Notes under the pieces: generated by a model
Databases searched by the model: none
Told to the model about the DNA's origin: nothing
What the model saw: only the letters and a program-made list of their open reading frames with translations
In this document: in pieces, positions 62,779-64,000 of the stretch
Position numbering within the stretch: position 1 is the first letter of the stretch
How the letters are laid out: each line of letters starts with the position of its first letter
Assembly (NCBI RefSeq): GCF_001418565.1
Contig: NZ_LIQQ01000164.1
Location: 1 to 64,000 of the forward strand
DNA from: Streptomyces graminilatus
GTDB taxonomy: Bacteria > Actinomycetota > Actinomycetes > Streptomycetales > Streptomycetaceae
Direction: 5' to 3'
Length of the DNA stretch: 64,000 bases
Translations under genes and position numbers: made by a program

Positions 62779-64000
62779 TCAGCGGGTCTGCGCCAGGCGT
62801 TCCAGGGTGGGTACGAGGCCCTGCGGGGTCGGCATCGCCTCGCAGTCGGAGCGCAGCCGACCGGCCGCCTCGGCGAACCCCGGCTCCGCGGTGAGCCGCC
62901 GGATGTGATCCCGAACGTTCTCGGCGGTGGCGTCCCGGTGGTGCAGATGGGCGCCCGCTCCCGCGCGCTGGAGGGCCCGGCCGCGCAGTTCGTGGTCGGA
63001 GACCAGGGTGGACAGCATCAACTGGGGCACACCGTGCGCCATGGCGGTGGCGAAACTTCCGTAGCCGCCGTGGTGGATGACGGCGGAGCAGCTCGGCAGC
63101 AGCGTGTTCAGCGCCACCGAGTCCACGGCGCGGGCGTTGTCGGGAACGGAACCGAGCTTCTCCCGCTGCGCGGGCAGCAGCGCGGCCACCACCTCCAGGT
63201 CCTCGTCGGCCAGCGCGTCGAGGATCTCCTGCACGGAGACGTAGTCGCCGCCGTAGCCCTCGGTGTTGGAGGCGCCGAGGCTGACGCACACCCGCGGCCG
63301 CTCGGGTTCCTTCCGAAGCCAGTCCCACACCACCGCGCGGCCGTTGTACGGGATGTGCCGCATCGCCAGTTCGGGCGACGCCGTCGGGACCGACAGGGCC
63401 GCGGGCAGGGTGCTGATGGTGGCCTGGCCGTGCAGCATCTCCTCGTCGCAGCCGAATCCGTAGGGTTCGGACTTCGCGGTCAGCCACTCGGTGAGCGGAT
63501 CGACCCGCTCGGACTCGGGCTGTTCCGCCATCAGTTCGAGATAGGTGCGCCGGGTACGGCCCCATACGTCGGCGCACCACATCAGGCGGACGTGCGCGGC
63601 ACCGCTTGCCCGGGCGGCGATGGCACCGGCGTACGCCAGCGGGTCGCGTACGACCAGATCGGGCCGCCAGCTCCGCGCGAAGGCCGCGAGGTCGTCGATC
63701 ATGGAGTCGTTGTAGACGGCGAACGCGTACGGCACGCTCAGCTCGTAGCGCTCCTTGAGCTCCGCCCAGTCGACGTCGTCGCGTTCGCAGCGGCTCCAGT
63801 TCGCGGTGCGGTAGTCCTGCGACTCCCGGAAGGCGCTCATGTCGCGGTGGATGCCGTGGTCACTGCCGACGGGGACGGCGGTTAGCCCGGCGCCGGTGAT
63901 GGTCTCCGTCGCCAACGGCTGGCTCGCCACCCGGACTTCGTGACCGGCCGCGGTGAGCGCCCACGCCAGGGGAGCCATCAAGAACACATGGGACTTCTCG
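62779..64000 (-). CDS. macrolide-type glycosyltransferase (5' end outside window)
   Basis: At least 407 residues of a GT1-family enzyme of the kind that attaches deoxysugars to macrolide aglycones. The first residues in the window (EKSHVFLMAPLAWALTAAGH) correspond to the second half of the first beta-alpha unit, so only a short N-terminus is missing; the ATG at 63987 is internal. The nucleotide-sugar-binding C-terminal half carries VCVSLGASN and the typical HHGGYGSFATAMAHGVPQL motif near residues 290-310. It would transfer the sugar made by RmlA, RmlB, the 2,3-dehydratase and the 4-ketoreductase onto the polyketide. Some members of this family need an auxiliary P450-like protein; none is visible here. 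Confidence 0.92.
   Translation of the reverse strand, partial: EKSHVFLMAPLAWALTAAGHEVRVASQPLATETITGAGLTAVPVGSDHGIHRDMSAFRESQDYRTANWSRCERDDVDWAELKERYELSVPYAFAVYNDSMIDDLAAFARSWRPDLVVRDPLAYAGAIAARASGAAHVRLMWCADVWGRTRRTYLELMAEQPESERVDPLTEWLTAKSEPYGFGCDEEMLHGQATISTLPAALSVPTASPELAMRHIPYNGRAVVWDWLRKEPERPRVCVSLGASNTEGYGGDYVSVQEILDALADEDLEVVAALLPAQREKLGSVPDNARAVDSVALNTLLPSCSAVIHHGGYGSFATAMAHGVPQLMLSTLVSDHELRGRALQRAGAGAHLHHRDATAENVRDHIRRLTAEPGFAEAAGRLRSDCEAMPTPQGLVPTLERLAQTR

Overview
The window comes from a high-GC actinomycete, almost certainly a Streptomyces. The evidence is strong G/C bias at third codon positions, an SsgA-like sporulation gene, LAL-type LuxR regulators, rare TTA (bldA-type) codons placed in regulatory genes, and modular type I polyketide synthases. 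It holds most of one glycosylated-polyketide biosynthetic cluster plus its left flank.

Layout. 1-1394 is the flank: a truncated alpha/beta hydrolase, an SsgA-like gene and a small unidentified gene. 1588-5315 carries an OmpR-type response regulator, its sensor kinase and a second, orphan kinase. 5681-14100 carries three consecutive LAL-type regulators; the middle one apparently starts at CTG and has no DNA-binding domain. 14127-19668 mixes a type II thioesterase, an NDP-hexose 2,3-dehydratase, an NDP-hexose 4-ketoreductase, an FkbM methyltransferase, and the decayed remains of a phosphoesterase gene and an ABC-2 exporter. From 64000 down to 19752 everything lies on the minus strand: glycosyltransferase (cut by the window edge), 3Fe-4S ferredoxin, RmlA, RmlB, ferredoxin reductase, three giant PKS genes, and a ketosynthase-III-like gene. 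A 15-bp inverted repeat at 19683-19728 separates this strand from the convergent methyltransferase.

Assembly line. PKS A (42581-58903) has a KSQ loading module with a methylmalonyl-type AT (propionate starter) and two fully reducing malonyl modules. PKS B (31295-42439) has one fully reducing and one ketoreducing malonyl module. PKS C (20870-31240) has module 5, with an active-looking KR but a DH whose catalytic His is Arg, and module 6, in which AT, DH and KR are all damaged while KS and ACP look intact. There is no thioesterase domain. Colinear reading predicts a 3,5-dihydroxy-C13 acyl chain after module 5. The next gene downstream encodes a KSIII-like protein with Ser in place of the usual Cys nucleophile, resembling acyl-transferring KSIII homologues. 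A vestigial last module followed by a KSIII-like candidate off-loading enzyme is the most unusual feature here.

Tailoring and control. RmlA, RmlB, the 2,3-dehydratase and the 4-ketoreductase would supply a 2-deoxygenated 6-deoxyhexose for the glycosyltransferase. A 3-ketoreductase and a P450 partner for the ferredoxin pair are not in the window and probably lie beyond position 64000. TTA codons in the response regulator, the orphan kinase and the middle LAL gene suggest bldA-linked developmental control. The PKS genes contain many in-frame minisatellites at domain linkers and long near-identical blocks shared between modules, showing recent duplication or gene conversion.
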